Assembly: GCA_004555205.1 (NCBI GenBank)
Contig: SFIY01000020.1
Location: 1-29,572 of the forward strand
Reading direction: 5' to 3'
DNA: 29,572 nt
From: Clostridiales bacterium
GTDB taxonomy: Bacteria > Bacillota > Clostridia > Oscillospirales > Oscillospiraceae
Within the stretch, counting starts at the first letter, position 1, and each line of letters opens with the position of its first letter. Below are positions 7,349 to 15,600 of the stretch, piece by piece. The notes under the pieces are model-generated. The model was given only the letters and a program-made list of their open reading frames with translations, did not search any database and had not been told where the DNA came from. A program made the translations under genes and the position numbers.

Positions 7349-7987
7349 TCACATGACGGTGGAGGGATAATCGCACAATTCCCGCAGGGGACAGTCCCCG
7401 CATTTCGGACTGCGGGCCATGCACAGAGCACGGCCGTGCAGCACCATTCGGTGGCAGAAATCACTGGCTTCCTCCGGCGCGATGGACTTTCTGAGCTGCT
7501 GTTCCACCTTGACAGGATCTTTGCTGCCGTCGGTAATACCCAACCGGCCGGTGATGCGGATGCAGTGCGTGTCGCACACATAGCCCTCTTTCCCGTAAAT
7601 ATCGCCCAGGATCAGATTGGCTGTCTTGCGTCCCACACCGGGCAGAGACAGAAGATCCTCCATATTGTCAGGCACCACGCCGCCAAAACGGTCCAGCAGC
7701 ATTTGTGCGCAGGCAACGATGTCACGGGACTTGGCGCGCCAGAAACCGCAGGAGTGCACATATTTGCCCACTTCATCCACATCCGCTTCGGCAAAGGCCT
7801 GCAGGGTGGGAAAGCGCGCAAACAGCGCCGGCGAGATTTGATTCACCCGCTCATCCGTGCACTGTGCGGCCAGCCGCACGGTGATGAGCAGTTCATAATC
7901 TTTCCTGTAATCCAATGAACAGGCCGCATCGGGATAGAGCGCCTTCAATCGGGCGATGATCTCCCGTATTTCCTGTGTTGTTTTCAT
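7349..7987 (-). CDS. nth: Endonuclease III (DNA glycosylase / AP lyase)
   Basis: The 212-residue protein removes oxidised pyrimidines and nicks abasic sites in base-excision repair. The helix-hairpin-helix LPGVGRKTAN (residues 115-124) contains catalytic Lys121. The catalytic aspartate is Asp139 in CDTHCIRI. The C-terminal 4Fe-4S cluster has Cys189, Cys196, Cys199 and Cys205 in C-X6-C-X2-C-X5-C spacing. GAGGTGAT precedes the ATG. It is transcribed alone, divergent from rarA across the palindrome array. Confidence 0.95.
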   Translation of the reverse strand: MKTTQEIREIIARLKALYPDAACSLDYRKDYELLITVRLAAQCTDERVNQISPALFARFPTLQAFAEADVDEVGKYVHSCGFWRAKSRDIVACAQMLLDRFGGVVPDNMEDLLSLPGVGRKTANLILGDIYGKEGYVCDTHCIRITGRLGITDGSKDPVKVEQQLRKSIAPEEASDFCHRMVLHGRALCMARSPKCGDCPLRELCDYPSTVM

Positions 7988-8007
7988 AACGCATCACCTC
8001 ATGGACT

Positions 8008-8036
8008 ATTATAATGCGCAGTGAACAAAGCCGCAA
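8008..8036 (-). promoter_or_regulatory. Probable nth promoter
   Basis: On the minus strand, TTGCGG (8036-8031) and TATAAT (8013-8008) are 17 bases apart. The -35 box lies inside the first palindrome of the array. Confidence 0.6.
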
Positions 8037-8078
8037 GCCTTAAAAGCCAAGGCTTTCAAGGCCAATTGGCTTTGTTCA
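8022..8078. repeat. Palindrome 1 of the nth-rarA array
   Basis: An 11-bp arm, TGAACAAAGCC (8022-8032), pairs with 8068-8078. Inside, GCCTT (8037-8041) pairs with AAGGC (8058-8062), and AAGCC (8044-8048) with GGCTT (8051-8055), so the whole 57 bases can fold as one interrupted hairpin. Confidence 0.75.
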
Positions 8079-8079
8079 G

Positions 8080-8121
8080 GGTGCAAGGGTTTTGGGCAAA
8101 TCCGCCCCAAGCCCTTGCACC
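8080..8121. repeat. Palindrome 2 of the nth-rarA array
   Basis: GGTGCAAGGG (8080-8089) is the exact reverse complement of 8112-8121. Inside, GGGC (8094-8097) pairs with GCCC (8104-8107). It starts two bases after palindrome 1. Confidence 0.75.
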
Positions 8122-8153
8122 TTCCGCCGGAGCGCCCCGGCGTTCCGGCGGGA
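8122..8153. repeat. Palindrome 3 of the nth-rarA array
   Basis: CCGCCGGA (8124-8131) pairs with 8144-8151, extended by a G-U and an inner CGCC/GGCG (8133-8136 with 8139-8142). Very G+C-rich, and directly abutting palindrome 2. Confidence 0.75.
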
Positions 8154-8167
8154 ATACGCATTGTAAG

Positions 8168-8269
8168 AATGTCTGAATTTCGCAAAACAGTTGAAATGAA
8201 CTGCCTTTGCGAAATTGCGCGGCCTTTGCCGCGCGAATAAACCGCTTTGCGGTTTATTCAGCAGACATT
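8168..8269. repeat. Three-armed junction element: closing stem plus three abutting hairpins
   Basis: AATGTCTG (8168-8175) pairs with CAGACATT (8262-8269). The enclosed DNA is almost wholly three hairpins without gaps: 11 bp (8176-8186 with 8206-8216, plus an inner 5-bp CAGTT/AACTG), 7 bp with a CTTT loop (8217-8223 with 8228-8234), and 11 bp with a TTT loop (8235-8245 with 8249-8259). Only AG at 8260-8261 is unpaired at the junction. It fits a structured RNA, a cruciform-forming DNA element or nested mobile palindromes. I know no family name for it. Confidence 0.7.
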
Positions 8270-8325
8270 ATTATATCAATCGTGGGGAGAAAATGCAAAT
8301 CGGTGATGCAATTTGGGTAACAGTG

Positions 8326-8334
8326 TGGTATAAT
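8326..8334 (+). promoter_or_regulatory. rarA promoter (extended -10)
   Basis: TGGTATAAT gives a consensus -10 with a TGn extension, 31 bases before the rarA ATG. The -35 position holds ATGCAA, a poor match. Confidence 0.65.
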
Positions 8335-8364
8335 AATGCAATACCATGTAGAGGAGGCGATGAT

Positions 8365-9624
8365 ATGCGGCCGTTGGCGGATGAGATCCGACCTCAGACA
8401 CTGGAGGAAGTGGCAGGTCAGAAGCATCTTTTAGGCGAGGGGGCGCTTTTGCGGCGCATTATCGAGAGCGGCACAAGCACGAATTTGATTTTCTACGGGC
8501 CCTCCGGCACGGGGAAAACCACCATTGCCAATATCATCGCCAAGCGCACGGAGAAGGCGCTGTATCATCTCAACGCCACCACGGCGTCGCTGCAGGATGT
8601 GAAGGATGTCATCGCCGATGTGGATACCATGCTGGCCCCCAACGGCGTGCTGCTGTATTTGGACGAGATCCAGTATTTCAATAAAAAGCAGCAGCAGAGC
8701 CTGCTGGAGTTTATGGAGAACGGCAAGATCACCCTGATCGCCTCCACCACGGAAAATCCGTATTTTTATATCTATAACGCCCTGCTCTCCCGCAGTACAG
8801 TATTTGAGTTCAAGCCGCTTTCGCCGGAGGAGACGCTCCCTGCGGTGGAGCGTGCCCTGCGTATTGAGCAGGAGCGCAGCGGCCTGCCCTTTACATGGGA
8901 GGACAGCGTTCCTGCCACGGTGGCATCGTTCTGCGGCGGCGATGTGCGGAAAGCCATCAACGCGGTGGAGCTGCTGTACCGCGCGGCAAAGCCGGAAAAG
9001 GGCGCGCTGCATGTGACCCGGGAGGATGCGCTGCAGCTTGCCCAGCGCAGCGCCATGCGCTACGACCGGGAGGGCGACGAGCATTATGACCTGCTCTCGG
9101 CGCTGCAAAAGTCCATCCGGGGCTCTGACCCGGATGCGGCGGTGTATTATTTGGCCCGCCTGTTGGCAGCCGGCGATCTGCTTTCGCCCTGCCGCCGCCT
9201 GCTGGTGATCGCGGCGGAGGATGTGGGTCTTGCCTATCCGCAGGCGATCGTGGTGACCAAAGCGTGTGTGGATGCCGCGCTGCAGATCGGCCTGCCCGAG
9301 GCAAGACTGCCTTTGGCGGAGGCGGCGGTGCTGCTGGCCACGGCGCCCAAGTCCAACTCGGCGCACAATGCGATCATTGCCGCCATGGCGGATATTGAAG
9401 CGGGCAAGGTGGGGCAGATTCCGCGCCATTTGCAAAATGTCCATGCCGACAGTGCCGGCACAGGGAAAACGGCGTCGTATCAATATCCCCATAACTATCC
9501 CAACCACTATGTCAAGCAGCGCTATCTGCCTGAATCGTTGGGGGATACGCGCTATTATGCGTACGGTGACAACAAGACTGAACAGGCGGCCAAGCGCTAT
9601 TGGGACGGCATCAAGAAGGAGTGA
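8365..9624 (+). CDS. rarA: Replication-associated recombination protein A (MgsA/RarA AAA+ ATPase)
   Basis: The 419-residue clamp-loader-like AAA+ ATPase acts at stalled replication forks. It begins MRPLADEIRPQTLEEVAGQ, has Walker A GPSGTGKTT (about residues 45-53), Walker B LYLDEIQYF (about 97-105) and the family C-terminal domain. An upstream reading from 8215 is open, but it crosses the palindrome element and the promoter. ATG 8365 has GAGGAGGCGATGAT just upstream and matches the family N-terminus. It is the first gene of an operon with a DUF951 gene (SD AAGGAG inside the rarA 3' end). Confidence 0.94.
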   Translation: MRPLADEIRPQTLEEVAGQKHLLGEGALLRRIIESGTSTNLIFYGPSGTGKTTIANIIAKRTEKALYHLNATTASLQDVKDVIADVDTMLAPNGVLLYLDEIQYFNKKQQQSLLEFMENGKITLIASTTENPYFYIYNALLSRSTVFEFKPLSPEETLPAVERALRIEQERSGLPFTWEDSVPATVASFCGGDVRKAINAVELLYRAAKPEKGALHVTREDALQLAQRSAMRYDREGDEHYDLLSALQKSIRGSDPDAAVYYLARLLAAGDLLSPCRRLLVIAAEDVGLAYPQAIVVTKACVDAALQIGLPEARLPLAEAAVLLATAPKSNSAHNAIIAAMADIEAGKVGQIPRHLQNVHADSAGTGKTASYQYPHNYPNHYVKQRYLPESLGDTRYYAYGDNKTEQAAKRYWDGIKKE

Positions 9625-9628
9625 GCGG

Positions 9629-9820
9629 ATGGAACTGCATTTACATGATATGGTGGAGCTGAAAAAAGAGCACCCCTGCGGCAGCCGCCGATGGGAGGTC
9701 ATGCGCGTGGGCATGGATATCAAACTGCGCTGTCTTGGCTGCGGCCATGAGGTGATGGCGCCGCGCCGCAAGGTGGAAAAGAGTATCAAACGGATTGTGA
9801 CGGAGGAGGAAAACGCATGA
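9629..9820 (+). CDS. DUF951-family small protein
   Basis: This 63-residue protein begins MELHLHDMVELKKEHPCGS and contains RCLGCGHEVMAPRRK, the pattern of DUF951, a small single-domain family common in Firmicutes. CLGC plus an earlier Cys suggest possible metal binding; the biochemical role is not established. It starts 4 bases after rarA and ends with an ATGA overlap into the next small gene. Confidence 0.85.
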   Translation: MELHLHDMVELKKEHPCGSRRWEVMRVGMDIKLRCLGCGHEVMAPRRKVEKSIKRIVTEEENA

Positions 9821-9915
9821 GAGGCAAATGGGTAAGATATGTGGCCATGGGTGTGGCATTGCTGATGGCAGTGGTGATGCTGGCGTCGCTGATTATTCCT
9901 TATATAAATATGTAA
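9817..9915 (+). CDS. 32-residue single-pass membrane peptide
   Basis: The ATG overlaps the DUF951 stop (ATGA at 9817-9820) and follows a very strong GGAGGAGGA at 6 bases. The peptide has a basic N-terminus (MRGKWVRYV) and one hydrophobic helix, ending in YINM. A terminator follows directly. The size and layout recall small Firmicutes membrane anchors such as Prli42, but sequence similarity is too weak to name it. The ribosome binding site, coupling and composition argue that it is translated. Confidence 0.65.
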   Translation: MRGKWVRYVAMGVALLMAVVMLASLIIPYINM

Positions 9916-9929
9916 TCAAACATACGAAC

Positions 9930-9962
9930 AGAGCGGAGGATTTTCTCCGCTCTCTTTTTTTT
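9930..9962 (+). terminator. Terminator of the rarA operon
   Basis: A perfect 9-bp stem (9930-9938 with 9945-9953) with a 6-base loop, followed by C and eight T. The T run merges into the -35 box of the spoIIGA promoter. Confidence 0.9.
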
Positions 9963-9993
9963 GACCCTTTTCTTGCCTTGCAGGCCGTATAAT
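9961..9993 (+). promoter_or_regulatory. spoIIG-type promoter with a 21-base spacer
   Basis: TTGACC (9961-9966) and TATAAT (9988-9993) are 21 bases apart, too far for ordinary sigma-A promoters. The Bacillus subtilis spoIIG promoter also has a long spacer and is turned on by phosphorylated Spo0A. TTTTGAC at 9959-9965 is a partial Spo0A-box match over the -35. Transcription would start near 10000, just before the ribosome binding site. Confidence 0.6.
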
Positions 9994-10018
9994 GAACAAG
10001 CAGGGAGGAGGGACGGAT

Positions 10019-10939
10019 ATGACGGTCATCTATGTGGACAGAATTTTCTTTCTCAATACCGCCCTGGACTATCTTTTGCTGCTGTCTGCCGCGCGCCTGG
10101 CCGGTATCCCCCTTCGCAGGGTTCGTCTGCTGCTCTGCGCGGCTGCCGGTGGACTGTATGCATCAGCGGTGTTTTTGCCCCATTGCGGGTGGTTGGCTCA
10201 TCCCGCGGCAAAGCTGCTGTCCGGCGCACTGATGGCTTGGGCGGCTTTCGCAAAAGAGCCGCGCCGCAGGCGGTTGATCCTGCTGTTTTTCCTGCTGTCC
10301 GGTGCATTGGCGGGCGTGGTACTGGCACTGGGCTTGGCAAGCGGCTCGCCGAATGTGCTTTTCAGCCGCATATATTATGCCGACATTAGCTGGCCTGTGC
10401 TGCTGCTGTCGGCGGTCGGATTTTATCTGCTGCTGCATCTGGTATTTCGGCAAGGTGCACGGCATGGGGGAGGAGAACTTATGGATGTAACGGTTTCCAT
10501 CGCGGGAAAGCAGAGCCGCGTGAGAGTGCTGCATGATACCGGTAATACGCTGCGCAATCCGGTCAATGCGCAGCCCGTTCTGGTGCTGGAGCGGCGGGTA
10601 CTGCAGGAATTTTGGACGAATGATGAAAGGCAGATCATGTCAGACAACGTACCGGCGGAGGAGAAAATGGCGCGGCTTTACCGGCAGGGCACGCGGCATC
10701 ATTTCAGCCTGCTGCCGTTTCGCAGTGTGGGTGTTGCCGGTGGCCTGCTTTTGGCGGTACGCAGCGATTACATACAGATCGGAAGAATAAAATATCCCCG
10801 TATACTGATCGCATTATCGGATCATGCTGTCAGCGACGGGGGCGGTTATCAGGGCCTTTGGGGCGGCGAAGAAAGGGGAGAGATCAGCCATGTGCAAGCG
10901 ATGGTGGCAGAAGATCAAGCTGTGGATCATACGGCATAA
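10019..10939 (+). CDS. spoIIGA: Sporulation sigma-E processing peptidase SpoIIGA
   Basis: The 306-residue membrane aspartic protease activates pro-sigma-E in the mother cell. The N-terminal half (about residues 1-145) has five or so hydrophobic helices, and the C-terminal domain has the catalytic HDTGNTLRNP with Asp173. An in-frame ATG at 9992 lies inside the -10 box and cannot be in the mRNA if that promoter is right; ATG 10019 follows AGGGAGGAGGGA. The 3' end overlaps sigE by 50 bases. Confidence 0.93.
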   Translation: MTVIYVDRIFFLNTALDYLLLLSAARLAGIPLRRVRLLLCAAAGGLYASAVFLPHCGWLAHPAAKLLSGALMAWAAFAKEPRRRRLILLFFLLSGALAGVVLALGLASGSPNVLFSRIYYADISWPVLLLSAVGFYLLLHLVFRQGARHGGGELMDVTVSIAGKQSRVRVLHDTGNTLRNPVNAQPVLVLERRVLQEFWTNDERQIMSDNVPAEEKMARLYRQGTRHHFSLLPFRSVGVAGGLLLAVRSDYIQIGRIKYPRILIALSDHAVSDGGGYQGLWGGEERGEISHVQAMVAEDQAVDHTA

Positions 10940-11597
10940 GGGACCGGATAAGGTCATGTATATCGGCGGCAGCGACACCCTGCCGCCGCCGCTTCCCCGG
11001 GAGGAAGAAGCGGCATTGATCGCACGCCTTGATGACGGCGATCTGCAGGTGCGCCAAACGCTGATCGAGCGCAATCTGCGTTTGGTGGTGTATATTGCCC
11101 GCCGTTTTGAAAATACGGGCATCAACATCGAGGATCTGATTTCCATAGGAACGATCGGTTTGATTAAGGCGGTCAACACCTTCAAGGCGGATAAAAATAT
11201 CAAACTGGCGACCTACGCTTCGCGCTGCATTGAAAACGAAATTTTGATGTACCTGCGTAAAAATGCCTCTGCACGCACGGAGGTCAGTTTTGATGAGCCG
11301 CTCAATACCGATTGGGACGGCAAGGAGCTGCTGCTCAGCGATGTACTGGGCACGGAGAGCGATACGGTCATGCGGCCGATTGAGGCGGATGTTGACCGCA
11401 AGCTGCTCAATGATGCGGTAGGCAAGCTGTCGGAACGGGAGCAGGATATTATCGTCATGCGCTTCGGTCTGAGAGGGCAAAAGGAACTGACGCAAAAGGA
11501 AGTAGCCGACAGACTCGGCATCTCACAATCCTATATTTCGCGTTTGGAAAAACGCATCATTTCCCGCCTGAAGCGCGAAATCATAAGAATGAGCTGA
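10890..11597 (+). CDS. sigE: Mother-cell sporulation sigma factor sigma-E
   Basis: The 235-residue sigma-70 family protein has a basic, amphipathic pro-sequence (residues 1 to about 25) before MYIGGSDTLPPPL, where SpoIIGA-dependent cleavage occurs in Bacillus. The core segments LIERNLRLVVYIARRFENTG, DLISIGTIGLIKAVNTF and LATYASRCIENEILMYLR are almost unchanged from known sigma-E. Region 4.2 has a helix-turn-helix at VADRLGISQSYISRLEKR. The start has AGGGGAGA upstream and overlaps spoIIGA. No sigG follows; a terminator closes the operon. Confidence 0.95.
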   Translation: MCKRWWQKIKLWIIRHKGPDKVMYIGGSDTLPPPLPREEEAALIARLDDGDLQVRQTLIERNLRLVVYIARRFENTGINIEDLISIGTIGLIKAVNTFKADKNIKLATYASRCIENEILMYLRKNASARTEVSFDEPLNTDWDGKELLLSDVLGTESDTVMRPIEADVDRKLLNDAVGKLSEREQDIIVMRFGLRGQKELTQKEVADRLGISQSYISRLEKRIISRLKREIIRMS

Positions 11598-11641
11598 AAA
11601 AACAATCAGTAAAGGGAATAGTCCCTTTACTGATTGTTTTT
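11598..11641. terminator. Bidirectional terminator between sigE and the XRE gene
   Basis: A perfect 20-bp stem (11598-11617 with 11622-11641) around ATAG, with A-rich and T-rich flanks that give a T run on either strand. Confidence 0.9.
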
Positions 11642-11657
11642 ATAGAAAAAATGATTT

Positions 11658-12389
11658 TTATGACAGAAATAAAGTGGTAGGGCGATTGATCACCATCATG
11701 TTGTAGTACTTGAGCAGATGATACTCGTCCTTATCCAGCTTGACAGCGTTGATCAGATGCTCGTTTTCCTCCAACGGCTGCTTGGCGATCAGCGTCTTGA
11801 TGGCAATGGGGGCAAAAAACGGCGAGCTGCCGATACCGGAGAGCAAACCGATGGCCGGTGTGTGATTCTGCATGGGATTGAGCATACAGATATACATTTT
11901 TTCCGCCTCGTTGATCTGGTTGCTGAGCACCATATGCGTAATGGTATCGTAAGGCTTCATTTCGCCGGTAAACAGGTGCTGACAGCGATCGGGATGCTGG
12001 AACGATTCCACCCCCAGATACAGCATCACATCAATGGCATTGCCGGAGGCGGAAGGGGAGAAGCACAGCAGCGAGCGCACCAACTGCCGTACACGGCCGT
12101 CGTAATAGTACATATAGGCGCGGGGCTGACTGAAATAGAAGTTTTGCGGCAGCACAGGTTCGGAGCGAAATACCGGCGGCTGATAGTCCACAAAGCATTT
12201 CAAATCCACATCCAAGGCCTTGGCAATGTCGTATAAGGTTTCTATATCAATGGTAATGGACCCATTTTCGTACTTGGAAAGTGTGGCTTTGCTTTTGTTA
12301 ATCATGGCGGAAAATTGCTCGATGGTGTAGCCGCGGCTTTTCCGGTATTTCTTGATGCGCTGGCCAACATGATAAGAGAAGGAACCCAT
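11658..12389 (-). CDS. XRE-family transcriptional regulator
   Basis: The 243-residue protein has an N-terminal Cro/C1-type helix-turn-helix (about residues 5-62; IEQFSAMINKSKATLSKYENG is the HTH core) and a C-terminal domain of about 170 residues that I do not recognise, perhaps for ligand sensing or oligomerisation. I chose ATG 12389, which has GAGGTGAG upstream; a GTG three codons earlier overlaps this site. It has its own promoter with a 21-bp palindrome next to it, so autoregulation is likely. It is divergent from addB. Confidence 0.8.
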   Translation of the reverse strand: MGSFSYHVGQRIKKYRKSRGYTIEQFSAMINKSKATLSKYENGSITIDIETLYDIAKALDVDLKCFVDYQPPVFRSEPVLPQNFYFSQPRAYMYYYDGRVRQLVRSLLCFSPSASGNAIDVMLYLGVESFQHPDRCQHLFTGEMKPYDTITHMVLSNQINEAEKMYICMLNPMQNHTPAIGLLSGIGSSPFFAPIAIKTLIAKQPLEENEHLINAVKLDKDEYHLLKYYNMMVINRPTTLFLS

Positions 12390-12418
12390 TCGCCTCACCT
12401 CACATAATAGTTGATTGG

Positions 12419-12447
12419 ATTATACCAAACATTCCGCAAGTCGTCAA
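12419..12447 (-). promoter_or_regulatory. Sigma-A promoter of the XRE gene
   Basis: On the minus strand, TTGACG (12447-12442) and TATAAT (12424-12419) are 17 bases apart with a TGG extended -10. Confidence 0.8.
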
Positions 12448-12450
12448 TAG

Positions 12451-12471
12451 AAGTTTCATAATAAGAAACTT
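12451..12471. promoter_or_regulatory. Palindromic candidate operator
   Basis: AAGTTTC (12451-12457) and GAAACTT (12465-12471) form an inverted repeat with an A/T-only 7-base centre, 4 bases upstream of the XRE -35. It is a natural candidate binding site for the XRE protein itself. Confidence 0.5.
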
Positions 12472-12565
12472 ATTAAATGATTTTTTGATAAAATAGACGA
12501 AAAAATAAATTACGCAAAACTGACAAACGAATAGGCGTATACAATGTGCAGCCGCTCTTTCGTTC

Positions 12566-12594
12566 TTTACAAAATCCCGGAGAGAAAATATAAT
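12566..12594 (+). promoter_or_regulatory. Sigma-A promoter of addBA
   Basis: TTTACA (12566-12571) and TATAAT (12589-12594) are 17 bases apart, 39 bases before the addB ATG. Confidence 0.75.
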
Positions 12595-12632
12595 AGGAAG
12601 TACGAAAACAGACGGTATAAGAGGAGAGAGCC

Positions 12633-15600
12633 ATGCTGAAGATCTGGATCGGACGGGCAGGGTCCGGCAAATCGCAAAAAGTGTTGGAAAGCATCCAAAC
12701 ACAGCGCACCCGGCGCGGACAGGTGCTTTTGGTGCCGGAGCACACCTCCCACGAAGCGGAGGTGGATCTTTGCCGTGCCTTGGGCGAAACGGCCTCGCGG
12801 GATGCGGAGGTGCTGAGTTTTCGCGCTCTGGCCAACCGTGTGCTGTCTCAGACAGGCGGCTTGGCGGACTTTACGCTGGATAACGGCGGCAAGCTGTTGA
12901 CCATGCGCCTTGCCCTGCAGGAGGTACACAGCCAATTGAAGGTGTTCGGCAAGCCCTCCCAGCGTCCGGCTTTTTTGCGCCAGTTGACGGATTTGGCGGA
13001 TGAATTTTACGCCTATGAGATTGCTCCGGAAAAACTGTATGAGCAGGTGGCGGATATGGAGGGCGCAATGGGCGATAAGCTGCGCTCTATCGCCTTGCTC
13101 TATGCCGCCTACGATGCCAAGCTGCATAATGAAACCATGGATGCCCGCTCCCGTATGCAGAAGCTCCGCGATCATATGGAGGATTCCGCTTATCTGTGCG
13201 GTAAGGACGTTTATTTTGACGGATTTTCCTATTTCAACAAGCAGGAGGAGAGTATTCTCTCCGTGATTCTGCACCAGGCTCACGATGTCACGGTGACGCT
13301 GCTGGGGGATAAAGGGGATAGCCAACTGTTTCTTAACGCCCTGCGGCAGAAGGAGCGCCTGCTTCGTATGGCAAAAGAGAACGGTGTGCCCTGCCAGGTG
13401 GAATATTCTTCCAACGCTGCGGATACGGCGCTGGAGCATCTGGAGGCGCATTTCTTCGGCACGGACGCCGTTTGGGAGGGGGAAACGGAGCAGATTCGGA
13501 TCTACGAGGCAGGCACGGCCTATACCGAAGTGGAGGCGGTGGCCGCCCACATCCTGCGGCTGGTGCGCAGCGGCCGGTACCGGTTCCGTGATATTGCCGT
13601 ATCGGCCAGAAATATGGCGGAATACGGCCCTGTTCTGGAGAATGTATTCCGGCGCAGCGGTATTCCCGCCTATATCAGCCGCCGCAGCGATATTTTGCAA
13701 AAACCGGTTTTAACTTGCCTGCTCAGTGCCGTGGATGCCGTGACCGGCGGCTTTGAGTACGAGGATATGTTCCGGTATCTGAAAACCGGCATGGCCGGCA
13801 TCACGCGGGATGCCTGCGACCTGCTGGAAAACTATGTGATCTGCTGGGATATCCGCGGCAATATGTGGCTGCGTGACGGCGACTGGACGGCCCATCCCGA
13901 CGGCTACGGACAGGACTGGACCGAGGAACAGAGGGCAAGGCTGGAGGAGATCAACCGCATCCGCGTTCAGATCAGGACCACGCTTTTGCCGTTGCATGAC
14001 GGAATGAAATCCCTGCCGACGGCGAAGGAGAAAGCGGAAGTGCTTTATACCTTTGCCGAGAAATCCGGCGTACCCCGGACGCTGCAGGAGCAGGCGGAGG
14101 CGCTGCTTGCCGACGGGCAGGTGCAGCTTGCGGAGGAGTATCAACAGCTCTGGACGATCTTCTGCGATGTGCTGGATCAGTTCGTGGAGATTTTGGGCGA
14201 TACGGAGCTGTCCGGCGAGGAGTTTGCCAAGCTCCTGCGATTGGTGCTGACGCAGTACAGTGTGGGTACGATTCCCGCCACGCTGGATCAGGTGAAGGTC
14301 AGTGAGATCACCCGCAACGACCGCCACCGGGTAAAGTGCCTGTTTCTGCTGGGGGCCAATGACCATGTGCTGCCAAGTGTCAATACCGGCAGCGGCATTT
14401 TGGATGAGGAAGACCGTGTGGCGCTGCAGCAGCATGAGATATTGCTCTCCGACGCCACCTTTGACCCGTTGGACCATGAGCTGCAGAATATCTATGCCTG
14501 CCTTGCCCAGCCGACAGAGCTGCTTTTTGTCAGCTACCCTGTCACAGATCTGAACGGTGCGCAGTTACGCCCGTCGTTTGTGGTGGAGCGTATTGAGAAG
14601 CTGTTTCCTGCGGTGGTACGGCAGCATGAGGACCTTTCCTATCGGGGAGAAATGGTGGAGACGGCACTGGAGATGGCGGGAGTTGACGCCGGGTTATGGC
14701 GGTATTTCTCCACCCTTAAACCCTACCGCAGCACCCTGCTCGCCATGGAACGGGCCAAGCAAATACAGCGCGGCCGGTTGTCGCCTGAGGCGGTGCGCTC
14801 ACTCTACGGCAGCAGTATCCGTATGTCGGCCTCCCGCATGGATCAGGTGAAGAAGTGCCATTTCGGCTACTTCATGCAGTACGGCCTGCGGGCCAGGGAG
14901 CGCAGAAGCGCCGGCTTTGAAGCGCCTGAGATCGGCACCTTTATTCACTATTTGCTGGAAAATGTGACCCGCGATGTGATGGAAAGAGGCGGCTACGGCC
15001 AGATCGAAAAGACCGAGCTGCACCGCCTTGTCAACCACTATGTTTCGCTCTATGCCGAAACGCAGATTGACCGCTATCATGAAAAAAGCGCGCGATTCCG
15101 TTATTTATTCAGCCGTTTGCGGCACACGGCGGTGGCTATTATTGAGAACATTGCCGATGAACTGGCGCAGTCTGACTTTACACCGATAGCGTTTGAACTG
15201 GATTTCAGTGCAAAGGGTGATCTGCCTGCGGTGACGATCCATGAGGGCGATACCACCCTGAGTGTGGGTGGCAAGGTGGACCGGGTGGACGGCTGGGTGC
15301 ATGACGGAAAGCTGTATCTGCGCGTGGTGGACTACAAAACAGGCCGCAAGAAATTTGATCTTTCCGACCTGCAATACGGCCTGGGGATTCAAATGCTGCT
15401 GTATCTGTTCACGCTGGAAAACGAGGGCGAGGCATATTTCGGTATGCCTGTCGTACCGGCGGGTGTGCTGTATTTACCGGCCCGTAATGAAATTTTGCGG
15501 CAGGAGCGCCATATTTCCCCGGAAAAACTGCGGCAGGCCATGGAGAAGGAACTGCGGCGCAGCGGTCTGGTCCTCTCCCGGCCGGAAGTGCTGCAGGCCA

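Noticed and set aside
8022..8269. CRISPR array or tRNA in the palindrome region
   Set aside because: The units differ in sequence and length and are palindromes, not direct repeats with spacers. The junction has arms of 11, 7 and 11 bp and an 8-bp stem with no tRNA consensus bases or anticodon loop.
8215..8364. N-terminal extension of RarA upstream of 8365
   Set aside because: The extension overlaps the junction element and the TATAAT box and does not resemble the family; ATG 8365 has a strong ribosome binding site.
9992..10018. Earlier SpoIIGA start at ATG 9992
   Set aside because: This ATG overlaps the TATAAT box and has no ribosome binding site; ATG 10019 follows AGGGAGGAGGGA.
12567..13700. 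377-codon minus-strand frame opposite addB
   Set aside because: Antisense to well-supported AddB, with no family resemblance or ribosome binding site.
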